NCBI GenBank assembly: GCA_964019335.1
Contig: OZ025700.1
Span: 310,001 to 374,000, forward strand
DNA from: Diplonema japonicum
Taxonomy: Eukaryota > Euglenozoa > Diplonemea > Diplonemida > Diplonemidae
Direction: 5' to 3'
Length of the DNA stretch: 64,000 bases
The notes beneath the pieces are model-generated. The model made no database searches, was not told the DNA's origin, and worked only from the letters and a program-made list of their open reading frames with translations. Each line of letters opens with the position of its first letter. The first letter of the stretch is position 1. The translations under genes were made by a program, and so were the position numbers. Positions 41,627 through 51,877 of this stretch are shown here, one piece after another.

Positions 41627-42058
41627 TTACTGGGAGTCCTCCTCAACACGGAGCTTGGCGGCACCGTTCACGACCTTGATGTCAAGCTCCTTGGCACGGT
41701 TCACGATGGCGGCGCGGGTCTTCTTACCAACAGCGGACCCGATGACGGCGGCGTGGGTGGTGTTGCGCATCAGGAGAAGCTCCAAGTCCTGTGGAATGAG
41801 TTTTTATTTTTTATTTTAAACCCATCGACATACCTTCTCGCAGTTGATGTTGAAGTGCTTGAGCCCGTCAGGGTGCACGTTACGGGTGGACTTGGCGTTA
41901 CCGTAACCGATGTTGGCCATCTTGATCTGACCCCTCCACTTCCTCCTCACGACGGAGTCAATACCTTTAGGCCTCCTCCAGGACTCACCAACCCTGCAGT
42001 GCCTGTCAGAGTGGTGCCTCTTGAACTTGTTAACCTTCTTCTTGACAATGTGGACCAT
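41627..42058 (-). CDS. RPL32: 60S ribosomal protein L32 (eL32), copy B, one intron
   Basis: Coding sequence and 45-nt intron (41789-41833) are identical to copy A apart from one synonymous change I noticed (GGATCC against GGACCC on the plus strand) and the stop codon (TAA here, TAG in copy A). The flanks are unrelated. This is a tandem duplicate kept uniform over the coding region. Confidence 0.95.
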
Positions 42059-42184
42059 TTTGGTTATGGGTTTTTTTTTTTCTTTTCTAACCTTGACTGT
42101 GTATTTTTGATATATAAGGAGACGGACGGAAGAACATATAAAAAAAAAGAAACAAATCCATTCACCCCCCCCCCCCCCCCCCCC

Positions 42185-42335
42185 TCACGCTTTACCGCAA
42201 GCAGAGATCCAGAGGGGTTTGATTGGCCGTCCGTCCTTTTCTCCTGCGTATTTGGATATTTTCTCCAGGGTTTCAAGACCCTCAACTACCTTGCCGAAGA
42301 CAACATGTTTACCGTCAAGCTTGCTCTGTGGAGGG

Positions 42336-42379
<44 letters not shown>

Positions 42380-42976
42380 CCATACCAATGGTTCCTTCGC
42401 AAGAGAAATGTAGAACTGGCTGGAATTGGAGTCCTTGCCTCCGTTTGCCATGCCAACGTCCCCTAAGCCGCTGTGTTTAATCTTGAGACCTTCCTTTTCA
42501 TCTTTAAACTTGAGGCCGTAGATGCTTTCGCCTGCAGCGCCGGTTCCTTTAACGAAATCGCCCCCTTGAACAAGGGTGTCGGGGACAAGTCGGTGCAGCG
42601 GGCATTTGAGGTAGTGAAGGGGCTTGCCCGACTCCTTACCTTTGCCCTTCTCACCTGTGCAGAGGGCCTTGAAATTCGCCGATGTTTTGGGGCATTTTGC
42701 ATCGTTAAGCAGAATGGTTAGCCTGCCTAGCAGCGGGTCGGCAGGCTTGGAGGTCAGGGGCTTGTCCCCTGCTAGCTTCGACAACTCGGGGTCAGCCATA
42801 ATGATATCTGACAAGATCCCCTCGTCGTCAGGTCCCAGCTCGTCCGCATCGGCTGACGACAGGCCGTACTCCAAGCCTTTCTTCTCCACAAACTTTTTGA
42901 CCATTTTCCATTGTTCGGCCGTCGCCTTGTTTTCCTCTTCATCTCCCACAGTCACATCCAAGTACACGGTGGTCAT
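42185..42976 (-). CDS. Cyclophilin-type peptidyl-prolyl isomerase with an inserted N-terminal segment
   Basis: A proline cis-trans isomerase. Strand 1 (TVYLDVTVGDE) is at the N-terminus, then about 75 extra residues occur before strand 2 (LLGRLTILLNDAKCPKTSANF). The core has LHRLVPDTLVQGGDFVKGTG with the catalytic Arg, and GGKDSNSSQFYISL with the substrate-pocket Gln and Phe. Intron 42326-42385 (60 nt, GTATGGGC, an A-run, then TCCCTCCACAG) joins AKEPL to SKLDGKHVVFGKV. The position of the drug-binding Trp (WLDGKH in cyclophilin A) is Lys, which predicts low cyclosporin affinity. No signal peptide; probably cytosolic or nuclear. Confidence 0.9.
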
Positions 42977-43368
42977 TTTTCTTCCCTTTTCTTTAAATTT
43001 TCTTTGTCAAGAGAGAAAAGAAGAATGAGAAAAAACAAAAAAGAAAAGAAAACTAAAAAAAAAGTCAGATGTGTTTTTCTTTTATAGAGGTGTGCATTTT
43101 CTTTTTTTTTTTTAATTTTAGCCTCTCTCTCCTTCACCTCCCCCCTTTTTTTTTCCCCCCTCCCTCAAATTCAAATGGTGTGTATGAATGTAAAAAAAGA
43201 GGAAACCTGGCAGTTTTTTTTTTTTTTTTTTTTTTTTGTCACGTGCCCATGGGGAGGGTTGGGTTCCCCCCCCCCTTTTTTTTCTTCTCTGTCTGTCTGG
43301 ACAAAAGCGTGGCTTTGGAGGGAAAAAAAAAACAAAGAAACACTATTTCTTTTCTTCTTCTTTTTTTT
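42977..43368. other. Spacer
   Basis: T-runs, A-runs and a short C-run; no gene. Confidence 0.75.
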
Positions 43369-44388
43369 TCAAGCAGAAGTCTCATAAATACGTCGCAGGT
43401 GGTCCAGCGTGCAGTGGACGTGAGTCACAGGATCGTCTTTCTTAGATTCTACGTGCTGATGGATGCAAGGGTAACAATACACAATGCCTGACGAGGCGTT
43501 AAGGGTAGGATTGGTTATGGAGTGGCTGCAGATAGGACAAACAGATGAATCAGGGTTTAACCCAGATAACTCCCGAGGAGCGGGCGGGGCAGGGATCCGC
43601 ATCGGTGCGGAGGCCCCAGCAGAACCCGAATCATCATTCGCCCTGCTGGTCTCGGACGAGTTCCACCATTCCAGTACGCGGAATCCTACAATAACCCACA
43701 GGATGAAATTGCTCGTTCGTTCTATGAACGAACCGGTCCCGTCCTTCTTCATCGCTTGGAAGTCCTTCATTTCCAACCGTCTCAGCAAGATCCTTCTGGA
43801 ATGCAAGCCCAACGACCACCAAGGGCTTTCAAATAAATACCGCAACCAATACATACACGTCACCATTTCCAAGACAAAATGAACCCATGGATACACCTTA
43901 ACAAATATTTTCGTCAGGTTCCGCCTTCTCTGCGTACCGGTGAACGTCGCACTTTCAGGATCCTCCTTGTACTGCCACATTAAATTGCTGAGTTTTGTTT
44001 TGATGTATGGTACTAGGACGCATAGCAGGAGGGAGATGATGTGGTCGCGTTTTGACAGTTTTGAATATGAAGCGAGGAGGCCTTCTTCAACGTCTTGGCG
44101 GATGGATGCGTCCAAAGGTGCCACCACACGTTTCACGCCGTAGAAGTATTCTGAAAAAGTGGAGTCGATCGCTGTTAGAAACTTGTAGTCCACCCACGCA
44201 CGGATAACGGCAAATATCTCGTCGCTATATTTTACAGCGGGCGCGAGCTGTATTACCCGTTGCGCTGTCACTGTCAACCCGTACTTAAACGCCCCTCCAA
44301 GGATCGGGGTGAGCTCTTCCTGCGCCCGCAGCTCAAAAAATGTAGGAAGAGGCGAATCGAGATTAAACTGCGACAGGAGTAAATCCAT
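43369..44388 (-). CDS. PEX12: Peroxisome biogenesis RING protein PEX12
   Basis: A peroxisomal membrane subunit of the PEX2-PEX10-PEX12 ubiquitin ligase that recycles the import receptor PEX5. I chose the ATG at 44388 (MDLLLSQFNLDSPLPTFFEL), which starts like the family (short acidic lead, then a phenylalanine-containing block). The central region has several hydrophobic segments (for example IISLLLCVLVPYI and FILWVIVGFRVLEWW). The C-terminal RING-like domain reads CPICSHSITNPTL then SGIVYCYPCIHQHV; it has fewer metal ligands than a full RING, as in other PEX12 proteins. About 339 residues. It implies that the organism has peroxisomes or glycosome-like organelles. No intron. Confidence 0.9.
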   Translation of the reverse strand: MDLLLSQFNLDSPLPTFFELRAQEELTPILGGAFKYGLTVTAQRVIQLAPAVKYSDEIFAVIRAWVDYKFLTAIDSTFSEYFYGVKRVVAPLDASIRQDVEEGLLASYSKLSKRDHIISLLLCVLVPYIKTKLSNLMWQYKEDPESATFTGTQRRRNLTKIFVKVYPWVHFVLEMVTCMYWLRYLFESPWWSLGLHSRRILLRRLEMKDFQAMKKDGTGSFIERTSNFILWVIVGFRVLEWWNSSETSRANDDSGSAGASAPMRIPAPPAPRELSGLNPDSSVCPICSHSITNPTLNASSGIVYCYPCIHQHVESKKDDPVTHVHCTLDHLRRIYETSA

Positions 44389-44478
44389 TTTTTCCTTTTT
44401 CCCCCCCCCCCCTTTCCCCACCACTACCACCCTTTGATTATAATTTGCGATTTTTCCAAAAAAAAAAAAAAAAAATTC

Positions 44479-45297
44479 TCACTCCTCAATGTCGTACGAG
44501 ACACGATACGCTGGAAACTGTGAAGTATCGATCGTACCACCCACGTCTCTAAACGTCAGGTTCAGCCTTCCGGATTGAAACGGGAAGCGGATGGAAGGCG
44601 GCTTTGTGTTGCTGTGGATGCACAGCACTGAGTGAACTATCATTCTCGACGGGCCTCCAAAAACCAACACATCCCCGCTGTTCAACCGAACTGTAATATG
44701 CTCCGTCTCCTCATATTTATTGCGAATGCCAAAGCTGCATGACTCGCCTATGGTGAATGACACAATCGGTTTCCCAATTCCCTTGGCAAGCAGGGCAGGG
44801 TCTTCACTGTCCTTATGCCATTTAAACGTGCCCTTCTGATTGTAATAGTTAATCAAGACAGTCGATGGGTCCATGGTTGGCAGACAGGGATCGGCCTTGA
44901 TGGCAAGGTTGAGGCACCGCATACATTCGTCTTTCAGCAGACTGGTGAAATCGTCGATCTGGTGGATGATACGGCCTCTGTTGCCTTGGTTTAGAATTAA
45001 CTTCTCGCCTGCCTCCTTCGGGGCCTCGTAGAAGCCAGAGGCTTCCGTTCCAACTGGTGCTGCGCCTGTTTCAAAGCATTCGTTTAACAGCTTTTGTTGT
45101 ATGTCTAGAGGGATCGCCTCCCGGAGGATCACGATGCCGTCCTGTATCCTCTCGATTTCCCCCTTGCGCGACTGAAAAGATATTTTCTCTTGCGACGCTG
45201 ATCCCATTGCACCGGGTGCTTGACCCATGCTAGATGCGGGTTTTGGAAGGGATGTTTGCTGCGGTTTTTTCTTCTTTTTTTGGCCAGATATTTGCAT
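44479..45297 (-). CDS. AlkB-type 2-oxoglutarate/Fe(II) dioxygenase
   Basis: A demethylase of alkylated nucleic acid (DNA or RNA). The iron ligands are the His and Asp of FKWHKDSED and the later His of RMIVHSVLC. RLNLTFRDVGG gives the Arg pair that binds 2-oxoglutarate. STVLINYYNQKG is the usual N-Y nucleotide-recognition region, and SGDVLVFGGPSR matches the AlkB GDVVVWGG block. The N-terminal 40 residues are Lys/Gln-rich and disordered. The bacterial-AlkB-like spacing suggests the AlkB/ALKBH1 branch; substrate is not decided by sequence. The start is the first ATG; a later ATG (MGQAPG) is possible. Confidence 0.9.
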   Translation of the reverse strand: MQISGQKKKKKPQQTSLPKPASSMGQAPGAMGSASQEKISFQSRKGEIERIQDGIVILREAIPLDIQQKLLNECFETGAAPVGTEASGFYEAPKEAGEKLILNQGNRGRIIHQIDDFTSLLKDECMRCLNLAIKADPCLPTMDPSTVLINYYNQKGTFKWHKDSEDPALLAKGIGKPIVSFTIGESCSFGIRNKYEETEHITVRLNSGDVLVFGGPSRMIVHSVLCIHSNTKPPSIRFPFQSGRLNLTFRDVGGTIDTSQFPAYRVSYDIEE

Positions 45298-45397
45298 TTT
45301 TCTTTTTTAAATTCGCTCCCCCCCCCTTTTTTTATTTTTTTGCTTGGATTCGGTAAACAGGGAGGGGGTTTGGTTTTTCGAGTTTCTTCCCTCTCTT

Positions 45398-46409
45398 CTA
45401 CTTCTTTTTCTTAGTGCTTTTTTTCTTCTCCTTTTCTTTTGACGCTTTCGATTTCCGCTTTGATTTCGCCTTAGCCCCAGACGATGCTGAAGATGTAGAA
45501 GATGAATCATCTGATGGTGTCGCGGCTTTCTTCTTGCGGGAGGCTTTCTTGGTAGGTTTGGGCGTCTTCGCCTTCCTCTTTTTCTTCTTTTTGTCGGAGG
45601 AGGATGATGAGGAAGATGAAGCCGTGTCGTCATTCTTGGACACCTTCTTGGGTTTTTTGGAAGACTTCGATTTTTTAGAGCGGGATTTTTCGTTGGAGTC
45701 TTCGCTCATGGGCTCGGGCTTCACCTCTTGCTGGGGAGCCTCTTCAACATCGACTTCCATTTCCATCAAGTTATCAAAAGCTTCATCCACTTCCTTCACC
45801 CTTGGAGACTGTTGTTTAATCACGGTAAGGGCGTCTGCTTGAAGGGCTGGCTGGGAACTGGGGTCAAAGTACCGTTTTTTTTTCGGTTCATTCTGAGCCA
45901 TGCCGTCTTCCTCGTCGCTGGTTATGTAAATCAAATCTTTTTCTTTTTCCTTGTACTCCGGCATTAAGAGGAAGTGTTTTACCTTTTTTTTTTTTTTTTT
46001 TCTTTCCCCATACCAACACCAAAAGATCGCTAATGTAGGAATCGGTCAGGGACTCCTCTATGCGCTCGTCTGTGAGCATGCCTTCCACAATCAGCTCCAA
46101 TGCCACTCGATCTTCAGGTTTGCTGTTTAACAATTGAATTTTCTCAGCCAATGTCAAATGAGCTGGTTCTCCGTTCGGCGACGCGTACTTACTGCATACC
46201 TCATCGACCTTTGCCAGGAAGCCTTCCACCTGTCCTTTACCCAGACCCTTCTCTGATTTGAACGTGTTCCTCAAGAGTGACGTCTCGAGCTTGAAGACGG
46301 CCTCGCTCGGGAGGATCTGCTCAGCGCCACGAACCTTCCTCCACTTCTCCAGTGCATGGTATACTTCGAAATTCGAGAGTTGGCACACACCAGCTTCTAA
46401 GACTTGCAT
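45398..46409 (-). CDS. RNA polymerase III subunit RPC9 (CRCP) with a long charged C-terminal tail
   Basis: The ATG at 46409 (MQVLEAGVCQLSNFEVYHAL) starts an RPC9-like domain: the L-S-N-x-E-V-Y block, LTLAEKIQLLNSKPEDRVAL and GMLTDERIEESLTDSYI match CRCP/Rpc17. An intron starts at 46013 (GTATGG). Two acceptors keep the frame: 45983 (31-nt intron, giving LVLVKHFLLMPEYKEK, which matches the family's C-terminal helix better) or 45956 (58 nt). Either way the frame continues into about 185 residues not found in RPC9: ITSDEEDG, then Ser/Lys-rich tracts with poly-Ser and KKKKRKAKT blocks. The subunit helps Pol III initiation in the nucleus (family knowledge). Alternatively two short genes are read through. 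Confidence 0.7.
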
Positions 46410-46418
46410 TGGTTTATC

Positions 46419-46459
<41 letters not shown>

Positions 46460-46768
46460 CCTTGTTGCTGATGGTGTCTGGTGTTGAAGTGGAAGGAGGG
46501 CGGGAGAAAAAAAAAAAAAAAAAAAAAAAAAACACAGAGCAGGGGGAAGGGGAGAAAAAAAAAAGAAGAAAAAAAAAGAGAGGATTTCACAACATAGGCC
46601 CGCCCACCCATGACCCGCCACTCTTCTTTTTTTTCCTTTCGTTTGTTTGAATGACCCCGTATCGGAAGGCTGGGGGAAGGGGGCTATTCCTTTTTTTTTT
46701 TTTTCCACGTTGTGGGGTATCCCCATCTTTTTTTTTTTTCCCTCTTTCCGCAAACCCCGTGGGTTTGC

Positions 46769-47944
46769 TCAAAGATTCGAATTCGTACCGCTGACCCATT
46801 TCCCCCCAACCATAACAGCCTTCAAAGAAAACGTTCTTTTGTCCACCAGGATCATATCAGCCTTGTTACCCGGAGCGAGGCTTCCCACATGCGTGGCCTG
46901 CGCGATTCTTGCAGGTGATTCAGCAAAAATCTTGGCGGCATCGGTGATGGGAAGCCCGCGTTCAGTAACAAGGTACTTCATTGAAGAAAAAAGCGTGGAG
47001 GTACTTCCAGCAAGTGTAGGGGGAGAGGACCCTTTAAGGTAACAACCTCCTTTAGGCGACACTACCATTGTTCTACCGTTATAGGTCATCTCCTTGTCAG
47101 GCTTGAACTCCGATACACAATCGGAAATTACAGCAATGTCCTCAGAAGACCGGCACTGCAGGACCAGATCAACGGTGAGAGGGTGAAGATGTATGTTGTC
47201 GCTTATAATTTCAACAGTAGGAGCCTCGAGGAGCCCGGTTTCACCATTCACCTGCCTCAACAACCCGAAGTGGGGTAAAGTACCCTGCTTATGGGAGAAA
47301 GTCATAACATTGAAAAGATGTGTTAGATGGCACCTCTGTTCACTTCCGTTGATACACGCTTCTATTTGAGTTTGCGTGCAAACCCTGTCATGCCCTAAGC
47401 TCGGTCTTACCCCGTGTTCATTCAAAACTTTAAGAACATCACCCGTAGCCATCGATGGGGATATGGTCATAACCTTGCAAGACGGCATGCTTTTCACCAA
47501 TGATTCAAATTTATCAACGCCGTTTTTTCTGATGTTGTTTTCGGGGAGGCCTCCTAGGTCTGCTATCAATGGGCCTTCCGCGTGTATTCCCACTAAACGG
47601 GCCTCGTTGTCCAAGCAGCCTTCTCGAATGGATTGTTCTACGTTTTGCACGGTGTTCCCTAAGGAGTTCATGTCCTCCCCGATGACTAGCGAAGCCAGGC
47701 AGGCTGTGGTCCCGTTTTCTGCGAGGTACCGTAGGGTGAACCCTGGGTTTTCCCAGTGCGTTGCAACGTCGTTGCTTCCACCGCAACCGTGGTTATGGAT
47801 GTCCACCAGACCTGGCAGAACGAAGCAGTCTGTCGGTGAAGCTCCGTCCTCGGATACAATTTCTGAAATTTCATCGTCCGATACAAGAATTCTACCCTTC
47901 ACGATGCCCTTGGGTGTCACAATGTCCCCGTGGATTGTGTGCAT
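46769..47944 (-). CDS. N-acetylglucosamine-6-phosphate deacetylase
   Basis: The amidohydrolase removes acetyl from GlcNAc-6-phosphate for GlcNAc use or recycling. The 391-residue protein starts MHTIHGDIVTPKGIVKGRIL. PGLVDIHNHGCGG is the metal-site block. GIHAEGPLIADLGG carries the conserved Glu, SLGHDRVCT and HLTHLFNVM carry the His ligands, and VISDCVSEF contains the catalytic Asp (usual form LVTDA). The family's DGxHxxP appears as SDNIHLHP. No signal peptide, so cytosolic. With the secreted chitinase 15 kb away it could complete a chitin-to-fructose-6-phosphate route, but the two are not adjacent. Confidence 0.93.
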   Translation of the reverse strand: MHTIHGDIVTPKGIVKGRILVSDDEISEIVSEDGASPTDCFVLPGLVDIHNHGCGGSNDVATHWENPGFTLRYLAENGTTACLASLVIGEDMNSLGNTVQNVEQSIREGCLDNEARLVGIHAEGPLIADLGGLPENNIRKNGVDKFESLVKSMPSCKVMTISPSMATGDVLKVLNEHGVRPSLGHDRVCTQTQIEACINGSEQRCHLTHLFNVMTFSHKQGTLPHFGLLRQVNGETGLLEAPTVEIISDNIHLHPLTVDLVLQCRSSEDIAVISDCVSEFKPDKEMTYNGRTMVVSPKGGCYLKGSSPPTLAGSTSTLFSSMKYLVTERGLPITDAAKIFAESPARIAQATHVGSLAPGNKADMILVDKRTFSLKAVMVGGKWVSGTNSNL

Positions 47945-48406
47945 TTTCCCCTTTTCTGAAGAAAGTTTGGTAACTAATAAGCGGGAAATAAATTATACAC
48001 ACACAAGCGGAAACAAAAAAAAAGAAATTGAGATTTGTTTAAGAACCTCGGAGACACGGGGGAAGGGGGGGGGGGGGGGTTTGAGGAAAACGGGGGGAGG
48101 GGGGTTATATGAGGGAACGTTATTTGTTTTTCCCGGGGGGGGTCTATTAAAAGGTAATAAGAATTCATATCGAGGGAACGAAAAATAAAAAATAAAAAAA
48201 GAAGGGGGGGGAAAAAAAACACAATCTAAAATAGAAATAAAAAAATTAATTTGGCGCTTCATTTGTTTGTGCGCACGGGCGGCAGGAAAAAAAAAAAAAA
48301 AACAACAACAACAACAAAAAAAAGGGGAAGTGTAGTGTGGGAAGAAAAAAAAAGGGAAAAAAAAAAAAGAATACTGTGCAAGAATAATAATAAAGAAAAA
48401 AAAACT
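47945..48406. other. Spacer
   Basis: A-rich with G-runs near 48067-48080, CAA repeats near 48303-48315 and poly(A); no gene. Confidence 0.75.
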
Positions 48407-50672
48407 CTAACTTAGGACAGCAGGGCCTGCGGGCGACATCAAATAAGTAGACCTCGAATGGATGTGCTGCTGCTTGCTATCTACCAGCGACTGCGCCGTC
48501 TTGGCGACGTTACTCTCGTTATGCAACAGCGGGCATGACGAACCCCTCCGACAGTTGCCTGTCGAGTACAACGTGCAGATAGACGAGGTGGGTGTCCCGT
48601 CTCGGTTCGTCGGCGAAAACGAAACCCTGCGCTGATCCTCCGGAGAGAAGGATTTACTGTTGTTCGGGGAAATAGCAGTCCCATTCTCAAGGACGCGCCA
48701 ACCTTTGGCGAACCCAAGCTCAATCGCTCGTATCTCGTCTCTAGAAGGAATGGGAAGATTGGGAACAAATGAAGGCGCAAGATGTCTTTGCGCTGCAGGT
48801 GAATGCGACGCGCTGCTCACAGAACTGCTTCCAATCGACTCTTCTCTTGTTAAAACCCTTGCGCGAACGGTGGTTCCCTTCGACGTCACCCATTCATTCC
48901 CGTCTGAATAGCACCACATAGGTACCTCGTCAGGTGCCTTTCCGTCGTGCATGGCGGAAGACACCAACCGTCCTACATCCTTCTGCGGGCCTTTCTCATC
49001 AGCTGATACCATCCAATACCCTTCCCGTGAAGAGAAGATCCTGTGATGTCCACACCCCCACACTGGGTACCCGTTGTGTACCGTGTTTTCCATGGGTTCG
49101 TAGGTGCCTTGGACGATTGGTTTTTCGTCAGACTTGACGAAGAGAACCTTTACCCTGTACAGTGTCGGGGAAGGGGTCATTTTTGGTGCGCTGCGTTCTC
49201 TGTCGGCGTGCATTCCGTGCGACATTCTAAGCAGTTCAACTTGCGATGGTTTCCTGTCCTCATATTGTAGCGCCACCGACGATGGTGTCCCTGACCTCTC
49301 CGATACCACCTCTATGGTGTCTGGAACGGACGTAGAAACAGGCGCTGGTGGACTGTGATACGTGTTGTTTCCATTTTGCGGGGGTGGGGTGAAGAGTGGT
49401 TCCCTTGCAGGGGACAGTGCTGGTGGTGATGCGTCTTGTGTCATTCTCTCGCTGCTTTTTGTGGACGCGAGCTCGGCTTGAAGGTTGGACACCTTGCCCT
49501 CATTCTGTTCCATTGCCGCCTCCAACGCTGCTATCTTATCATCCGCCGCGCTGAGCATCTCCTCCAACACAAGTGTCTGGCCTTCTTTTACAATACTGTT
49601 CGCGACTTCACGTTCAAGCTTGTCGTTCGCAGCCTGTTGTTTGTATTAAAAAAAAAGTAAAGGATACCTGAAGCGCAACGCATTTCTTCTGACAGATGGC
49701 AGCGGATTCCGTCAGCTCGTTGGCGGCAGCCTGCTCGTCTTTGAGGAGGTTTCGGAGTTGAGCGGCTTCAGACTTTTTTTTATTGTGTTGGGTAATATAT
49801 ATAAATACCTGACTGTCCTCGTTCAGTTCCGTGAGCTGTTTGATCTGCGCTCGGAGCTCGTTGATGACCCGGGGGCTGGTTCCGTCCCATTTGGAGATTC
49901 TTTCTTTCATGTCGCAGCTTTCCTCTTCTTGTTGGATGAGCTTTTCGTGAAGTGCTGTGATTTCGGATTCAAGGCGTTGCTCCTCTGCCCGAAGCTGAGT
50001 GTCGGAAGATTCCTTCGCCTTCTCGGACTCTACGTATCGCGACTGGACGTGTGTGAGCTCGTCTTGAATCTGTTTTTTTTCGTCGGTGATGAGATCGATT
50101 TCATTCTGGAGGGCTGCGATGGAGCCTGCTGCAGTGCGGCATTTTTCATCAAGCGACGTGATGATAGCATCCCGCTCTTCAATAGCTTCTTGTGTATTGT
50201 CTGTTCGAGGTGCGGTTGACATGTTCAATAATTCGTCTTCCTTCTGTGAAATGGCATCGGCTGAAGCTGTCAGCTCTCCTTCTAGCCTCTGGATGACAAC
50301 GTCCCTCTTTTCGATTTCCTGGTTCAAGAATTCCACCGGTTCTTGCGATGATTCTATAATTGCTTTGAGGCGGGTTTCCTCTGCCCGACTCTCTGCTAGC
50401 CTTTCCTCTACTTCGTTCAAAGATTCCACTGAAACCATTCCCACGGCTTTGTTCCTGTTTGTCTGGACCAGCAACACCGTGAGGACCAGTATCACTAAGC
50501 TCATGCAAACCTCAGTAGTGAACTGCTGCATCGATCCGACCCATTCTTGCGAGGAATTCAACCATTCTTGGAGGACCGCCAACCATTTAGAGGTATCTAA
50601 CCATTCTTGGAGGACTGCTGACCATTGTGAGGTGTCTAACCATTCATCAAGAACCCCCGGTTCAGCTTGCAT
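48407..50672 (-). CDS. Membrane-anchored coiled-coil protein with a PVW-type domain and a CCCH zinc finger, two introns
   Basis: The ATG at 50672 starts four short Trp repeats (WLDTSQWSAVLQE, WLDTSKWLAVLQE and variants), followed by one membrane helix (VCMSLVILVLTVLLVQ, about residues 57-72). A coiled coil of about 300 residues follows. Intron 49773-49808 (36 nt) joins EDSQ to SEAAQL; intron 49634-49667 (34 nt) joins ALQ to AANDKLEREV. After a Ser/Pro linker is a globular domain: GTYEPMENTVHNGYPVWGCG, RIFSSREGYWMVS, and SAMHDGKAPDEVPMWCY. It resembles a domain I recall from trypanosomatid hypothetical proteins. The C-terminus has a CCCH finger (CTLYSTGNCRRGSSCPLLHN). Combining RNA-binding finger and membrane anchor suggests localised mRNA handling, which is speculation. 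Confidence 0.75.
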
Positions 50673-50825
50673 TTTTTTTTGTATCTCCTCTTTTTTTTTT
50701 TTTTTTTTCTCGCGTTGGGATGAGGGGTGACATCAATCAGCAGAAAAAAATGGGGGGGGGGGACGAAAATATTGATTCCTTATTCTTGATCCAATATTTT
50801 CGAGCAAGAAAAAAAAAAATTTTTT

Positions 50826-51306
50826 TTAGACGAAAATGTTGATCAGAATCCGGAACATGATGAACAACCAGAACCACAATATTATGAAGCGGTAGAAGGC
50901 TCTGTCTCGCTGCCGCACGTACTCTTGATAATCGACCGATTCGTTCATTTTGTGTGCAGCCCAGTTGTCGAACACCTTCCGGAATTGCTCGTTGTGTGCC
51001 GCACGCTCCTTCATACGGTTCGCCTCCTGGTTCAGAGCTTCCTGTTGTGCAGACCGAAAGGTGTTCCAGAAATTTTCATCCCCGCTATGCTTTTTCTCGT
51101 GGTACGTGAATGTTTGCCCGTTACTATCGCGGTACGTGTAAACAGTCTCCTCCCCACCAAAACGATCATGAGTTGTGTGCGATGAAGAATATTGCATATT
51201 TTCGAAGCCTTGCTTCTGTTGGTTGGCTTGGAAACCCTGGAAACCTCCCGCCCAGTTCGCACCTTGGTTCGCAGCCCCAGGTGTCGCATGCTGTAACAAG
51301 TAAAAA

Positions 51307-51342
<36 letters not shown>

Positions 51343-51533
51343 CCCCCTTCTTATACACACCTCTGGGTACATTCTATTTGCATCACCTTTTTTTATGAGA
51401 TCGTAAGCTTCCTTCACTTTTTTAAACATTTTGTCGTCGCCCCCTGTGCGGTCCGGGTGGTGCTGCTTTGCTAATTTTATGTACGCTTTTTTAAGACCTG
51501 CGTCGTCTATCCCTCTATTCACACCCAAAGTCT

Positions 51534-51566
<33 letters not shown>

Positions 51567-51703
51567 CCCGTAAACACCTTCCAAGGATTGTCAGACTGCC
51601 CTCCTTTCAATACTGTTGTCGCCCATCGCCTTTGTTGTTGCCCACTTCTCTTGCTGCAATATCTCAAACCAGCGGTTCTTCGAAACAACTGCCGTGGGAG
51701 CAT
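50826..51703 (-). CDS. Mitochondrial-type DnaJ protein, two introns
   Basis: An Hsp70 co-chaperone. I chose the ATG at 51703 (MLPRQLFRRTAGLRYCSKRS), which gives an Arg-rich, Asp/Glu-free mitochondrial presequence; an upstream in-frame ATG at 51766 is less likely. Intron 51532-51577 (46 nt: GTGTTTACGGG, an A-run, CAG) joins NPWK to TLGVNRGIDD. The J-domain has the HPD motif (AKQHHPDRTGGD). Intron 51291-51360 (70 nt) joins RMYPE to HATPGAANQG. The C-terminal half is Gln/Asn- and Tyr-rich, ending with a membrane helix (FIILWFWLFIMFRILINIF). This suggests a type III DnaJ anchored in a mitochondrial membrane. Confidence 0.85.
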
Positions 51704-51877
51704 TATATTTTTATTTTTATTTTTTCTTCCCCTTCTCTTTCCTCCTATTACGTGCATACCACTCACAGGGGGGGGGGGGGGGGGGGAAAGGGCGGGTGAA
51801 AGAAAAAAAATGGGTCAGAAATAACTTTTTTTTTTCTTTACGGAAGTAAAGAAAGAAAAAAAAAAAAAAGAAACTGG

